Part shown: positions 18,216 to 26,293 of the stretch, piece by piece | How positions within the stretch are numbered: position 1 is the first letter of the stretch | How the letters are laid out: every line of letters begins with the position of its first letter | Source of the DNA: Telmatobacter sp. DSM 110680 | GTDB lineage: Bacteria > Acidobacteriota > Terriglobia > Terriglobales > Acidobacteriaceae | Length of the DNA: 64,000 nucleotides | Assembly: GCF_039994875.1 (NCBI RefSeq) | Contig: NZ_CP121196.1 | Coordinates: 4,526,001 to 4,590,000, forward strand | Direction: 5' to 3' | Translations under genes and position numbers: made by a program | The notes under the pieces: model-generated | The model's database searches: none | The model's input: the letters and a program-made list of their open reading frames with translations, nothing else | Told to the model about the DNA's origin: nothing

Positions 18216-18755
18216 ATGTCTAGAATCAGCGCACTTTCGCGACGTCAATTTGTCGCCACGACATTCCCTACAGCACTGTTGGCCAGTCTGCCTACATTTT
18301 CAGAGTCTGCAGCCGCTTCGTCCGCCGCCAAAGGAGATCAAATGATGACACTGACCCCTTACCTGTTATTCGATGGCACATGCCACGATGCGATGGAGTT
18401 TTACAGAACCGTCTTCGGCGGCAACCTCACGTCTATCAAAGTGAAGGATTCGCCTGCCAAGGACCACATGCCCGCATTCCAACAGGAGAAGACCATCAAT
18501 GCTCGGCTGCGTAGCGACGCGATTGAGATTTCGGCGTCGGACTGGCTGATGCTCAACCGCCCCAGAATACCCGGCAATACAGTCTGTCTTTATTTGAGTG
18601 GAGGAACCTTCGACGAGTTGAAAACCTTGTTCAACAAACTCTCCGATGGCGCCGAGGTCACTGATCCGCTCAAGGAGATGTTCTTCGGCGCCTATGGCGC
18701 ACTTAACGACAAGTTTGGTGTTCGATGGATGTTCCAGTCGAACAAACAAGAATGA
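18216..18755 (+). CDS. PhnB-like VOC protein with an N-terminal twin-arginine extension
   Basis: 179 residues from the ATG at 18216 (GGGAGACCT before it); the frame opens at 18195. Residues 1-42 form a Tat-like signal (LSRRQFVATTFPTALLASLP ending SAAASSA). The rest is a standard PhnB/3-demethylubiquinone-methyltransferase-like VOC domain: LTPYLLFDGTCHDAMEFYRT at the start and GALNDKFGVRWMFQ at the end. An in-frame ATG-ATG at 18342-18347 has a strong, well-spaced AAAGGAGAT directly before it. The canonical cytoplasmic PhnB protein could start there. Function unknown; these are often regulator-associated VOC proteins, consistent with the ArsR/AHSA1 operon. Confidence 0.8.
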   Translation: MSRISALSRRQFVATTFPTALLASLPTFSESAAASSAAKGDQMMTLTPYLLFDGTCHDAMEFYRTVFGGNLTSIKVKDSPAKDHMPAFQQEKTINARLRSDAIEISASDWLMLNRPRIPGNTVCLYLSGGTFDELKTLFNKLSDGAEVTDPLKEMFFGAYGALNDKFGVRWMFQSNKQE

Positions 18756-18764
18756 GAAACAAAT

Positions 18765-18791
18765 CTGCCCGACGTTAAGCACGTCGGGCAG
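18765..18791. terminator. Bidirectional hairpin terminator
   Basis: CTGCCCGACG (18765-18774) and CGTCGGGCAG (18782-18791) are a perfect 10-bp stem with a 7-nt loop. It lies between the convergent PhnB-like and nitronate-monooxygenase-like genes. On the minus strand it is followed by a T-rich run (ATTTGTTTCT), so it should terminate that transcript best. Confidence 0.75.
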
Positions 18792-18815
18792 AACCTGCGT
18801 TAAGATTTCGCTGCT

Positions 18816-20315
18816 TTATGCTGTCGCGGCAAGTACGGGTTCCATTGAAAGCACTTCCACCTTCGATGGCGCGGTGACCGCCTGCTCCACGTCCACTTTG
18901 CTAAGAAGCTCTCTCACCACTTCCGCAGCCGAGTAGCTTTCGCGCTCGGGATTGAGGAAATGCGCTGCGGTATTCAGATCGTCGCCAATCGTCACCAGCG
19001 GCGGTTCCGCGGTCCCGTCTTTGCGCGTCTGCGCATGGCCGATGTTGGCCATCAGCGCATTGCACAGGCACTTGCGACCAACAGTGTCTTCGATCTTTCC
19101 ACCTTTGGCCACATAATTCGCCACCGGTTCCGCGGAGCAGCGGTAGCCAATCTTCTGCTCGTCTATCGCATAAGGCTCGCGAAGATAGCCGAGATCGCAA
19201 ACCCGCGTCCGCGCCTGTGCTACTTCTTCATCGGAGTAGGAACCGGCAAGCTGCGCCACTTTGAATGGAAATCCTGTAGGCGACGCGAGCGGATCGGTAA
19301 ATACCTTGCCGGTCCCCGCAGTAGCCTGCGCCAGCAAAGTCCTTTTCAGGTCGGTGCGCATGCCAGACTCTTCGCTGAATGCGAACGCTGTGCCCACCTG
19401 GACTCCGGCCGCACCCTGCTCGACGGCTTCCTTAACCTTATCGGCGTTGCCATAGCCCCCGGCCAGCCAGAACGGCACACCCAGCTCGCGCATCTCCGCG
19501 AGATTTACCTTGTCACGCTCGCCATAGATCGGTTCGCCAGCTTCGTTCAGCTGCAACTTCCCTCTCGGCGGCGCATTGTGTCCACCCGCAATCGGGGTCT
19601 CAATCACGAACCCGTCGACCGGCCCAGTGGCACGGCGCAGCATGGTGGTCGCCAGCGTATTCGACGAAACAATAGCCAGAAACCGCGGACGATCCAGAAC
19701 CGGCAGCGGTCCATCCACGTAGTCCGCCGGGTCGAATCGCATCATAGTGTCTTGTGTGGGAACGGCCCCGGTGACAGCCAGCTTGTACTCTGCAGCCTTT
19801 CCTGCCGCGAAGTTGTCGATTACTCCGGGGATATGTAATGGAATTCCCGCGCCCATCAGTACATAACCAACGCCCGCCAGCATGGCGCCATAAATTGAAG
19901 CCAGATGCGGCAACTGGACTTTCTCGAGGAAATTGACTCCCACCTTATTCAAGTGTCCCTGGCGCGCAAGAAATACTTCAACAAAGTTACTTACCATCAG
20001 CAATTCAATCAGGTTGCGGGAGTCGCGGCGTTGATGCATCTGAGTCGCGGGATAAGGCGTTTCAGGGGATTTGCCGCCCGGAACGAAGTAGTCATTCCAG
20101 ATGCGTTTGGCCATGTCGGGAAACGGAAATGCGTCCAACCCGCGGCGCATGTATCCGCCCTTGTCTCCGTCGGCCAACCGGCGTACCAGCACCTGGTCGA
20201 TCGCTGTTCCCGAGACAACTCCGAGCTGACCCAACCTCGAGACCGCTTGCGCAAGTCTCCAGTTGGAGACGCCGACACCCATTCCGCCTTGAATAATCCG
20301 TGGAAGTTGGACCAT
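18816..20315 (-). CDS. Nitronate monooxygenase-like FMN-dependent oxidoreductase
   Basis: 499 residues. N-terminal PRIIQGGMGVGVSNWRLA is the FMN-binding opening of the 2-nitropropane dioxygenase / nitronate monooxygenase TIM barrel. VIETPIAGGHNAPPRG supplies the catalytic-His segment (GGHN), and PFWLAGGYGNADKVKEA then GAAGVQVGTAFAFSEESG are the phosphate-binding end. At about 500 residues it is longer than the roughly 350-residue class enzymes. The extra C-terminal 150 residues contain several Cys (GRKCLCNALM, RCSAEP) and resemble the long NMO subgroup also related to FabD/PfaD-like enoyl reductases. Substrate unknown. The ATG has no good ribosome binding site. Confidence 0.8.
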   Translation of the reverse strand: MVQLPRIIQGGMGVGVSNWRLAQAVSRLGQLGVVSGTAIDQVLVRRLADGDKGGYMRRGLDAFPFPDMAKRIWNDYFVPGGKSPETPYPATQMHQRRDSRNLIELLMVSNFVEVFLARQGHLNKVGVNFLEKVQLPHLASIYGAMLAGVGYVLMGAGIPLHIPGVIDNFAAGKAAEYKLAVTGAVPTQDTMMRFDPADYVDGPLPVLDRPRFLAIVSSNTLATTMLRRATGPVDGFVIETPIAGGHNAPPRGKLQLNEAGEPIYGERDKVNLAEMRELGVPFWLAGGYGNADKVKEAVEQGAAGVQVGTAFAFSEESGMRTDLKRTLLAQATAGTGKVFTDPLASPTGFPFKVAQLAGSYSDEEVAQARTRVCDLGYLREPYAIDEQKIGYRCSAEPVANYVAKGGKIEDTVGRKCLCNALMANIGHAQTRKDGTAEPPLVTIGDDLNTAAHFLNPERESYSAAEVVRELLSKVDVEQAVTAPSKVEVLSMEPVLAATA

Positions 20316-20482
20316 CCCTGAATTGTTTCACATATTCTGTTCGATACCCGTCTTTAATTTGGCAGGGGCATTGAAGCTGGTTACTGCGGTGTGCCAGTTA
20401 ACCCTTGCATCACCAGACATAGACTTGAGAGCTTCGACCGAACCGCTAACTTGTTGATGCCAGGAGAGCGAGTCTCCGGCGA

Positions 20483-21085
20483 TTAATCCCACGGAGTTTC
20501 TTTGAAGGCCTGCGCCATACCCGGATAAAACGCCAGGTATCCGCATATCAGCAGGTTGATGCCGACGCTCAAGGTGAATGAAAGCTGCTGTTGAGGCGTC
20601 ATCGGGGTCGGCGTGCCCACAGCGTGGTCGCTGGCAAAGTTCGCCATCATCTTCAACGCAGTCGCCCCCGACAGGAACATGACCACCCACCTTGCCCGCC
20701 AGTCCCGGGTTGCCCATCGCCATGCCGTCAGCCCATAGAGGAATGCGCTCACATAGAAAACGCCCTCGGCCGGCATCTGTTTCGGCCACGCATCGAAGTT
20801 CGTCGCCACAAACACAGCCACACTCGAATCGGGCGCCAGGCCCACGATCAGAGCAAAAATCAGATTCGCGGCAGAACGGAAGATCAGCAACCAGATAAAC
20901 AAGCGAATCGCTGCCGGAAGCGGATTGCGCTCCACATAGTCGCCGCGCTCCCGCGACGGGCCCTTCTTCTGCTCCTGTGGTACGTAAGTTCTGATCGGGT
21001 CTCTTGGTGGCACGCTTTCCTCCAAAGCCACCTGAGGCACACGGTGGCCCGACGTCGGCGACAAATTTCTTTGTGAGAACGGCAC
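20483..21085 (-). CDS. Four-helix integral membrane protein of unknown function
   Basis: 200 residues: a polar N-terminus of about 60 residues with many Arg/Pro, then four hydrophobic helices at roughly 60-82 (AIRLFIWLLIFRSAANLIFA), 108-122, 133-150 and 172-190 (LSFTLSVGINLLICGYLAF). No family recognised. It is 30 bp downstream of the MgtE-like gene on the same strand and may be co-transcribed. The 167 bp between it and the NMO-like gene contain no convincing gene. Confidence 0.6.
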   Translation of the reverse strand: MPFSQRNLSPTSGHRVPQVALEESVPPRDPIRTYVPQEQKKGPSRERGDYVERNPLPAAIRLFIWLLIFRSAANLIFALIVGLAPDSSVAVFVATNFDAWPKQMPAEGVFYVSAFLYGLTAWRWATRDWRARWVVMFLSGATALKMMANFASDHAVGTPTPMTPQQQLSFTLSVGINLLICGYLAFYPGMAQAFKETPWD

Positions 21086-21115
21086 CCGCAGATTAGCAGG
21101 AACGACTTGGCTGAT

Positions 21116-22447
21116 CTAGAGCTTTTCGCGAAGGAAGCTGATCACGTGATCGGCATGAACAACGCCCACCATCCGCGCCTGAGAGTCAACTACCGGCAGT
21201 GCATGGAGGTTGTACTTGTCGAACATCTCGGCAAGGTCGTTCTGCTTCATATCAGCTGGACAGGAAAGCACCCTCGGTTCCGCCAGCACCGAAAGTCGCG
21301 TATCCGGCAATGCCATCACCAGCAGGGACAGCGGAACGATGCCGCGCAGTACCCGCTTATCATCCAGCAGATAAATTTCTGTCACCGACTCAATGTCGCC
21401 ATCGAAGCTGCGGAGGGCGGGTCCGACCTGCGATACGGTTGCGTCAGTGCCAAGATAAACGAAGTCGGTGGTCATGGCTCCAGCCGCGGAATGCTCGTCG
21501 AACTCGAGCAGTTCCTCGACTTCGTGCCGCTCCTCCGGCTCCATCTCTTCCAGAATCGCGTCCGACCGGTAACCGGGCAGTTCCGCCAGCAGGTCGGCCG
21601 CAGCTCCCGGATCCATTTCTTCGACAATGTCGGCGATCTTTTCTTCGTCAAGCTTCTCAAGCAGAGAGAGCTGCAGCTTGGGATCAACTTCTTCCAGGGT
21701 TTCGGCAGCCACTTCTTCGTTGAGGGACGTAAAGACTGCGTCGCGCTCTGCTGGGGCAAGATCTTCGAGAATCTCGGCGAGGTCTGAAGGATGCATCTCG
21801 GCCAGGCGCTCGTACTCAATGCGCAGCTTTACGCGGCGCGCCGGATCCACTTCGATCACGTCGACGAACTGCCATGGAATGCCGCGCTCTTTGAACTTGC
21901 ACGACATCGTCTCAAGTGAAGCTCTCGGCAACAGCCCCTTGAACACCCGGCGGAAAGCGCCCCGCAGCCCCACTTCAACTTCAGCCACGCGTAACAGATG
22001 CTGATCTCCGTCGGCTTTCCACTCCAGGTCGACGTCGTTGACGCGCACCACTTTGCGCCCGTGAATGTCGATGATCTGGCGATCGACCAGGTCCTGCTGC
22101 AGGTAGATGTAGTTGCCCTGGTCTTGAAGCGGCGCCAGCGTCTCTGTCGACGTCAGTTCCAGTGTTCCTGCCGCAGTCTCGCGCACGTCCTGCGAAGGAA
22201 CTATTAACAGACCAGTGCGAGTCTTCAGCACAAGTCCCGCAACCTGACCCGCCTCCGCGCCTGTAGCGACAGCAACATCCTTCAACTTGCCGCGCACGTT
22301 TCCCTGCGCATCTGTCACCGCGGTCCCCAGCAGCGCGGTCAAACTTACGCGGGTTGTGACGCGATGATTCACAAATTGAGTGTACTGCGCCGGATCGAAC
22401 TCAATCGACGTATCGTCTGCACCACAACGCGCCCATGAATGTCCCAT
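21116..22447 (-). CDS. MgtE-type regulatory protein: PRC-barrel, MgtE_N and CBS pair without membrane domain
   Basis: 443 residues. About 35-180 has two PRC-barrel-like segments (LLGTAVTDAQGNVRGKLKDV and DLVDRQIIDIHGRKVVRVND). About 210-320 is the superhelical MgtE N domain (MHPSDLAEILEDLAPAERDA, then DPGAAADLLAELP). About 325-443 is a CBS pair ending HALPVVDSQARMVGVVHADH. In true MgtE these cytosolic domains sense Mg2+ and gate a five-helix channel, but no transmembrane region follows here and the gene is intact. It may gate another transporter. In related genomes I recall such proteins beside Nramp-like genes, and a divergent Nramp is encoded 11 kb away in this window. Confidence 0.8.
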   Translation of the reverse strand: MGHSWARCGADDTSIEFDPAQYTQFVNHRVTTRVSLTALLGTAVTDAQGNVRGKLKDVAVATGAEAGQVAGLVLKTRTGLLIVPSQDVRETAAGTLELTSTETLAPLQDQGNYIYLQQDLVDRQIIDIHGRKVVRVNDVDLEWKADGDQHLLRVAEVEVGLRGAFRRVFKGLLPRASLETMSCKFKERGIPWQFVDVIEVDPARRVKLRIEYERLAEMHPSDLAEILEDLAPAERDAVFTSLNEEVAAETLEEVDPKLQLSLLEKLDEEKIADIVEEMDPGAAADLLAELPGYRSDAILEEMEPEERHEVEELLEFDEHSAAGAMTTDFVYLGTDATVSQVGPALRSFDGDIESVTEIYLLDDKRVLRGIVPLSLLVMALPDTRLSVLAEPRVLSCPADMKQNDLAEMFDKYNLHALPVVDSQARMVGVVHADHVISFLREKL

Positions 22448-23058
22448 GCCCTGTCAAGTTCACCATCCCTACTCCACCATCCAACCCGCACCTTCCAAGC
22501 GTGAAGATTTCCGCGCAGGTTTGCAGGAAATTTCCCGCTTCAAACACAATCATGTGGCAGCAGAATGTTCATCCAACTCGCACGCAACTCAGAGATGATC
22601 CCCGGACGCTGTCTTCGCCACTAAAGGGACGAGAGGGGTACCCCCTCCCCCCTTTCAAATTCGGGTTTTTCCACACAGCTTGAAGAAAAATTCGGCTTTC
22701 AATGTACGACCGATTCAATCGGCCTTCATACATTGAGGCTCACAACTTTCGGATACTGTGATTCAGTGATCCAGCGAAACTATTGCCGTATTTCCTGACC
22801 GAGAAATGCTGATGCCCTTTGCCTGTTTTTCGATTGCGATCACTTATTCAACTGAAACGCACCCCGATTGTTGACGCGATGCAAAAACTTGTCCTAATCG
22901 CTTTTCCCCTACGAATCTTACACACCGTATGCAGCCAAACTACCCCTAACTCAAAGCAGTTCTTGACACAATGGGCTTCAGCAACGAAACTGCCGTCTAT
23001 AGCGTTTTCCCGTCTTCCTCGGAAAACTAACCACTTCCTCTCGCGGTAAGGCGGGGCT
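22448..23058. other. 611-bp intergenic region between divergent genes
   Basis: I find no convincing gene here. It separates the MgtE-like gene (minus) from the RsbW-like gene (plus) and so must hold divergent promoters. Visible structure: a palindrome GGGGTACCCC near 22637, and a nested inverted repeat at 22700-22735 with outer arms CAATGTA/TACATTG and inner CCGATT-c-AATCGG. A TTGACA hexamer near 22972 lacks a convincing -10 at 17 bp. Confidence 0.5.
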
Positions 23059-23544
23059 TTGCCATTCCCGGAAGAGGCGGAGACGAAGCCTTTGATCGAT
23101 TCAAAACCAGGTAAGCGGACCTTTTCGCTACCCTCTACGATGGAGAGCGTCAGCGAGATTGAAGCTGCCGCGGACAAGCTGGCCGAAGAGGCTGGAGTGG
23201 ACGAGGAAGAGCGCTTTCGCATCACGATGGCCGTCCGTGAAGCAGCAGTTAATGCGGTACTCCACGGCAACGACTACGACCCTGCCAAGCAGGTCACTGC
23301 CAGCTTTGAGAATAACGGAAAATCACTGATCTTCTCGGTCGCCGATCAGGGCAAAGGCGTCGACTGGGAGAATCTTCCCGATCCACTCGCTCCTGAAAAC
23401 CTTCTGCGCGGCACCGGTCGCGGCATCTTCCTCATCCGATCGTTCATGGACGAGGTCCATTTTCGTCAACTCCAGCCCGGAACAGAATTGACGTTGATCA
23501 AGCACCTTGTCCCGGCAACGGAAAAAACCGAAGCATCTTCGTAA
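23059..23544 (+). CDS. RsbW-like anti-sigma serine kinase (HATPase)
   Basis: 161 residues. GHKL ATPase of the anti-sigma kinase type: the N box is MAVREAAVNAVLHGN (E-x-x-x-N), the G1 box is VADQGKGVDW, and the G2 region is LLRGTGRGIFLIRSFMDEV. Such kinases bind a sigma factor or other partner and phosphorylate a STAS antagonist. A STAS gene follows 144 bp downstream, a natural partner. The start is a TTG with AAGGCGGGG just upstream, because later starts would cut the first strand. No sigma factor gene is nearby. Confidence 0.82.
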   Translation: MPFPEEAETKPLIDSKPGKRTFSLPSTMESVSEIEAAADKLAEEAGVDEEERFRITMAVREAAVNAVLHGNDYDPAKQVTASFENNGKSLIFSVADQGKGVDWENLPDPLAPENLLRGTGRGIFLIRSFMDEVHFRQLQPGTELTLIKHLVPATEKTEASS

Positions 23545-23551
23545 CGCTGTT

Positions 23552-23595
23552 TGTGGAACGGTCAGGAACACCTTCCACAGTCAGACCTGTTTTTT
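23552..23595 (+). terminator. Possible terminator after the RsbW-like gene
   Basis: TGTGGAA (23552-23558) and TTCCACA (23573-23579) form a 7-bp stem with a 14-nt loop. A T6 tract follows about 10 nt later. The distance to the T-tract makes it a weak call. Confidence 0.35.
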
Positions 23596-23631
23596 GCAGT
23601 GGAGCGCTGAGGGGTTCCCGCAAGCCGGTCG

Positions 23632-23659
23632 TTGTTTGCGGGGTGTCAGATGCTATAAC
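23632..23659 (+). promoter_or_regulatory. Sigma70-type promoter of the STAS gene
   Basis: TTGTTT (23632-23637), a 16-bp spacer and TATAAC (23654-23659) lie 28 bp before the GTG start, with AAAGGAGG in between. The STAS gene can therefore be transcribed independently of the kinase gene upstream. Confidence 0.5.
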
Positions 23660-23687
23660 TTGTATGACTCACAAAGGAGGAATTTCC

Positions 23688-24032
23688 GTGGCACTTACTA
23701 TTGCTTCCCGTGAATTGGACGGCGTTACAGTCCTGGACCTTAGCGGGCGGATCACTCTGGGCGAGGGCAGTGTTCAGCTGCGCGAAGCAATTCGCGACCT
23801 GATCAGCAAAGGATCAAAGAATATCCTGCTGAATCTGGGCGATGTGAACTATATCGATAGCTCGGGACTGGGCGAACTCGTTGGCGCCTATACCACCGCC
23901 AAAAACCAGGGTGCCGCACTCAAGCTGCTCAACCTGACCCGCAAGGTGAAGGACGTTCTGCAGCTCACCAAGCTCTACACCGTTTTTGACATCTACGACG
24001 ACGAAGCCAGCGCCATCGCCTCCTACAAGTAG
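23688..24032 (+). CDS. STAS-domain anti-anti-sigma factor
   Basis: 114 residues from the GTG at 23688, which has a perfect AAAGGAGG 7 nt upstream. The open frame reaches back to 23553 but is non-coding there. The single STAS domain shows VTVLDLSGRITLGEG, NILLNLGDVNYIDSSGLGEL (the phosphorylatable Ser of DSSG) and LLNLTRKVKDVLQLTKL, the pattern of SpoIIAA/RsbV. It is likely the phosphorylation substrate of the RsbW-like kinase upstream. A strong terminator follows. Confidence 0.88.
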   Translation: MALTIASRELDGVTVLDLSGRITLGEGSVQLREAIRDLISKGSKNILLNLGDVNYIDSSGLGELVGAYTTAKNQGAALKLLNLTRKVKDVLQLTKLYTVFDIYDDEASAIASYK

Positions 24033-24135
24033 CCTGCACGCGCAGCGCCTGTGAGTCGCACCTCGCGATCTCCCTCGAAACCGCGCACAAGCTATTAATG
24101 AAGCGACCCGCGCCGGTCTCTATGTCACACTATCC

Positions 24136-24166
24136 AGAGCCATCCCTCACTGGGATGGCTCTTTTG
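24136..24166 (+). terminator. Strong rho-independent terminator after the STAS gene
   Basis: AGAGCCATCCC (24136-24146), loop TCACT, then GGGATGGCTCT running directly into TTTT. The stem is a perfect 11 bp. It ends the anti-anti-sigma transcript about 105 bp after the stop codon. Confidence 0.85.
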
Positions 24167-24272
24167 CGTTCCTCAAATATGCGATGTGCTCGTTCATGGC
24201 GCAGGTTTATCCTGCCGTAAATAAGGCTAGGTGCACCATCAATTGCGGAGCAAAGGTGGAAATGCAAAGAGG

Positions 24273-24506
24273 CTACGAACTGATCTCAGACCTAACCCAC
24301 GATCGGATGCTGAAGGCATATACAGCTATGCAAAACAAGTTTGCGGGAATAAACCCTAGCTGCCCCGTTTTCAACCCGATCCCGCAAACGATCACGCTGT
24401 TCACGCTGGCAACAACCAGGCCCGTCCACCGCTTTCGCCCTACAAGGATTGTCGAAAGCACCGTGAGCAAACACGACAAATAATCTAACCGGAACACAGC
24501 GACCAC
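24273..24506 (-). CDS. Small three-helix membrane protein (PnuC-like pattern)
   Basis: 77 residues with GTG start at 24504-24506 and CGGAG about 4 nt upstream. Three hydrophobic segments are visible: LDYLSCLLTVLSTILV, TGLVVASVNSVIVCGIGLK and GFIPANLFCIAVYAFSIRSW. The intervening KRWTG and polar ends give a sensible topology. The helix pattern with 'W-x-G-x-x-x-x-x-x-N' recalls half of a PnuC nicotinamide riboside transporter, but it is too short for a full one. The overlapping plus-strand frame (24184-24483) has no such organisation. Confidence 0.6.
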   Translation of the reverse strand: MVAVFRLDYLSCLLTVLSTILVGRKRWTGLVVASVNSVIVCGIGLKTGQLGFIPANLFCIAVYAFSIRSWVRSEISS

Positions 24507-24670
24507 CAGACTCCGAGAATATTTCTAATTTGCTTCAAAACTCCGTATTTCTCGGTGATCGATCGCACTGCGTTCCAATCCAAGGTACCCAAGTCACCGC
24601 AAAACAATTGGGCCGAAGCCGCCGTGCGACTCCGACCCGATCCTGGTCACTCACGACTGATAACTGCACT

Positions 24671-25249
24671 TTAGAACTTCACGTTCGGCACCTGCTGCGC
24701 CGCTGGACTGGCCTTGAAGTACGCGTCGTTTGTGTGGTATCCGGCCATCCCCGCCCAGATGCTGTTGGGAAACTGCTGAACGAAAGTGTTGTAATCCTGG
24801 ATCGCGTCGTTGTAGCGTTTGCGTGCCACGCCTATGCGGTTTTCAGTGCCTGCCAGTTCGTCTTGCAGGCGCATGAACTGCTCGCTCGAACGCAATTGCG
24901 GATAGTTCTCGGTCAACAGCAGCAACCGGCCAAGTGCGCCATCCAGCTGCCCGTTGGCGGCAATCTTCGACTGTGGAGTCTGTGCGTTCAACATCCCCGC
25001 GCGCGCATTCGCGATCTCCGCAAACACTGAGTTCTCTTCCTTGGTGAATCCCTTGACCGTCTCTACCAGGTTAGGAATCAAATCCGCGCGACGCTGCAGT
25101 TGCACGTCCACCTCGGACCACGCCGACTTAACGGTTTGATCTTTCGCGACCATCTGGTTTTTTGCGCTCACATAACTGCCGCCAACCAGAAATAGCGCCA
25201 GCACGATCACGCCGAGTACGCCCAGCCCAACTAGCATTCCCTTGCTCAT
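24671..25249 (-). CDS. lemA: LemA family protein
   Basis: 192 residues from the ATG at 25249 (GAGAAGGGAATCGT upstream); the frame opens at 25291. One N-terminal TM helix (MLVGLGVLGVIVLALFLVGG) precedes the long helical LemA domain. Landmarks are SAWSEVDVQLQRRADLIPNL near the start and ENRIGVARKRYNDAIQDYN then FPNSIWAGMAGY at the end. LemA anchors a helical bundle outside or along the membrane. It is regularly encoded with TPM-domain (YgcG) proteins, as here (97 bp downstream of one). Its exact role is unsettled. Confidence 0.93.
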   Translation of the reverse strand: MSKGMLVGLGVLGVIVLALFLVGGSYVSAKNQMVAKDQTVKSAWSEVDVQLQRRADLIPNLVETVKGFTKEENSVFAEIANARAGMLNAQTPQSKIAANGQLDGALGRLLLLTENYPQLRSSEQFMRLQDELAGTENRIGVARKRYNDAIQDYNTFVQQFPNSIWAGMAGYHTNDAYFKASPAAQQVPNVKF

Positions 25250-25345
25250 ACGATTCCCTTCTCCTCCGGCTTCGCTTCGCGAAAGCCCCAACTTGTTTTA
25301 ATCGAATTGCCTAGTTTCAATTCCCTTGTTCCTCCAGCTTGTTTC

Positions 25346-26188
25346 TCACCAGCTTCCTCCCGCACCGCCGCCGCCAAAACTGCCACCGCCGAATCCGCCA
25401 AACCCGCCACCACCTGAATCGCCGCCTCCGCCTCCGAATCCTCCGCCAAATCCGCCTCCGCCGATGAACGGCCCACCCCCGCCGTTGTACCGGCGGCCGC
25501 CAAGAGCGCTGTTGAGCAGACCCATTGCAAACAGCAGCCGCAGGCCGCCGAAGCCACAGAAGATCAGTATGAGGAAAATGAACGGAATTAGATTTGCCAG
25601 CCCTCCTGAGTTATGCCGCTGCGGCACTGGCGGCGGTTCAGGCAGTTGATCGCTCAGCGTAACGTTTGCATCCTTCGCGATGACCTGCGCCACCTGACCC
25701 ACTGCGCCCAGAATTGCCGAATCGTAGTCCTTGGCTCGCAGCGCCGGAACCATTGCGCGCCCAAAATCGCCTACCTTTGCATCGTTGAGAATTCCTTCTA
25801 GACCGTACGCCACGTCGATGCGGTACTTATGATCGTCCACGGCCAGCAGCACCAGCACTCCGCGATCTGATCCCTTCTTCCCCATCTTCCACTTGTCTTC
25901 AAGTTGGTTTGCCCAGTCGGTTGCGTCGTCGCCGTCAAGGTTGTGCACGGTGACCACGGCCACCTGCGCGTTGGCCTGGGAGTGATCCAGCTCCGCACAA
26001 ATACGGTCAAGCTTAGCCACGGCGTCCGGCGACAGCACGTGCGCAAAGTCATTCACATAGTCGGTTGGTTTGGGAAGGCTGCTGACCGATTCGGCCAACG
26101 CACCCGAAAGAGGAATGAGGAAAAGAGCCGCCAGCATCAGCCGGCAAATCAATGAGGTCGTGCGGTGAAAGCCTTCCATCGCACTCAA
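25346..26188 (-). CDS. TPM-domain (YgcG-like) membrane protein with Gly-rich tail
   Basis: 280 residues. The signal peptide (about 10-32) is followed by a TPM domain (about 35-185): PTDYVNDFAHVLSPDAVAKL, VAVVTVHNLDGDDATDWANQ, DRGVLVLLAVDDHKYRIDVAYG and FGRAMVPALRAKDYDSAIL. Then come a Pro-rich hinge, one or two TM helices (LIPFIFLILIFCGFGGL) and a C-terminal run of almost pure Gly with Phe/Ser, ending GGGGAGGSW. This is the standard architecture of YgcG/TPM proteins paired with LemA. Some TPM domains have phosphatase activity or bind metals, and the function here is unknown. Confidence 0.9.
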   Translation of the reverse strand: MSAMEGFHRTTSLICRLMLAALFLIPLSGALAESVSSLPKPTDYVNDFAHVLSPDAVAKLDRICAELDHSQANAQVAVVTVHNLDGDDATDWANQLEDKWKMGKKGSDRGVLVLLAVDDHKYRIDVAYGLEGILNDAKVGDFGRAMVPALRAKDYDSAILGAVGQVAQVIAKDANVTLSDQLPEPPPVPQRHNSGGLANLIPFIFLILIFCGFGGLRLLFAMGLLNSALGGRRYNGGGGPFIGGGGFGGGFGGGGGDSGGGGFGGFGGGSFGGGGAGGSW

Positions 26189-26293
26189 TTGTACGTTCCG
26201 GGGCAGCTGGAAGTTCCCTTGACAAATTCGAATTGCAATCCTCAGAGCCGGCGCAACCTTGTCAGAGCGACCATGAGTTCTGCCTGCATCCCC

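Noticed and set aside
18960-19838. 292-residue open frame on the plus strand
   Set aside because: It lies wholly antisense to the nitronate-monooxygenase-like gene, which has clear FMN motifs; composition is Arg/His-rich with no domain.
20328-20789. 153-residue minus-strand frame reaching into the gap before the NMO gene
   Set aside because: Most of it overlaps the 4-TM gene in another frame and the unique part has no coding character.
24184-24483. 99-residue plus-strand frame
   Set aside because: No domain, helix pattern or ribosome binding site; the minus-strand small membrane protein explains the region better.
25326-25649. Pro-rich frame (PPPNPPP repeats)
   Set aside because: It is the complement of the Gly-rich tail of the TPM-domain protein.
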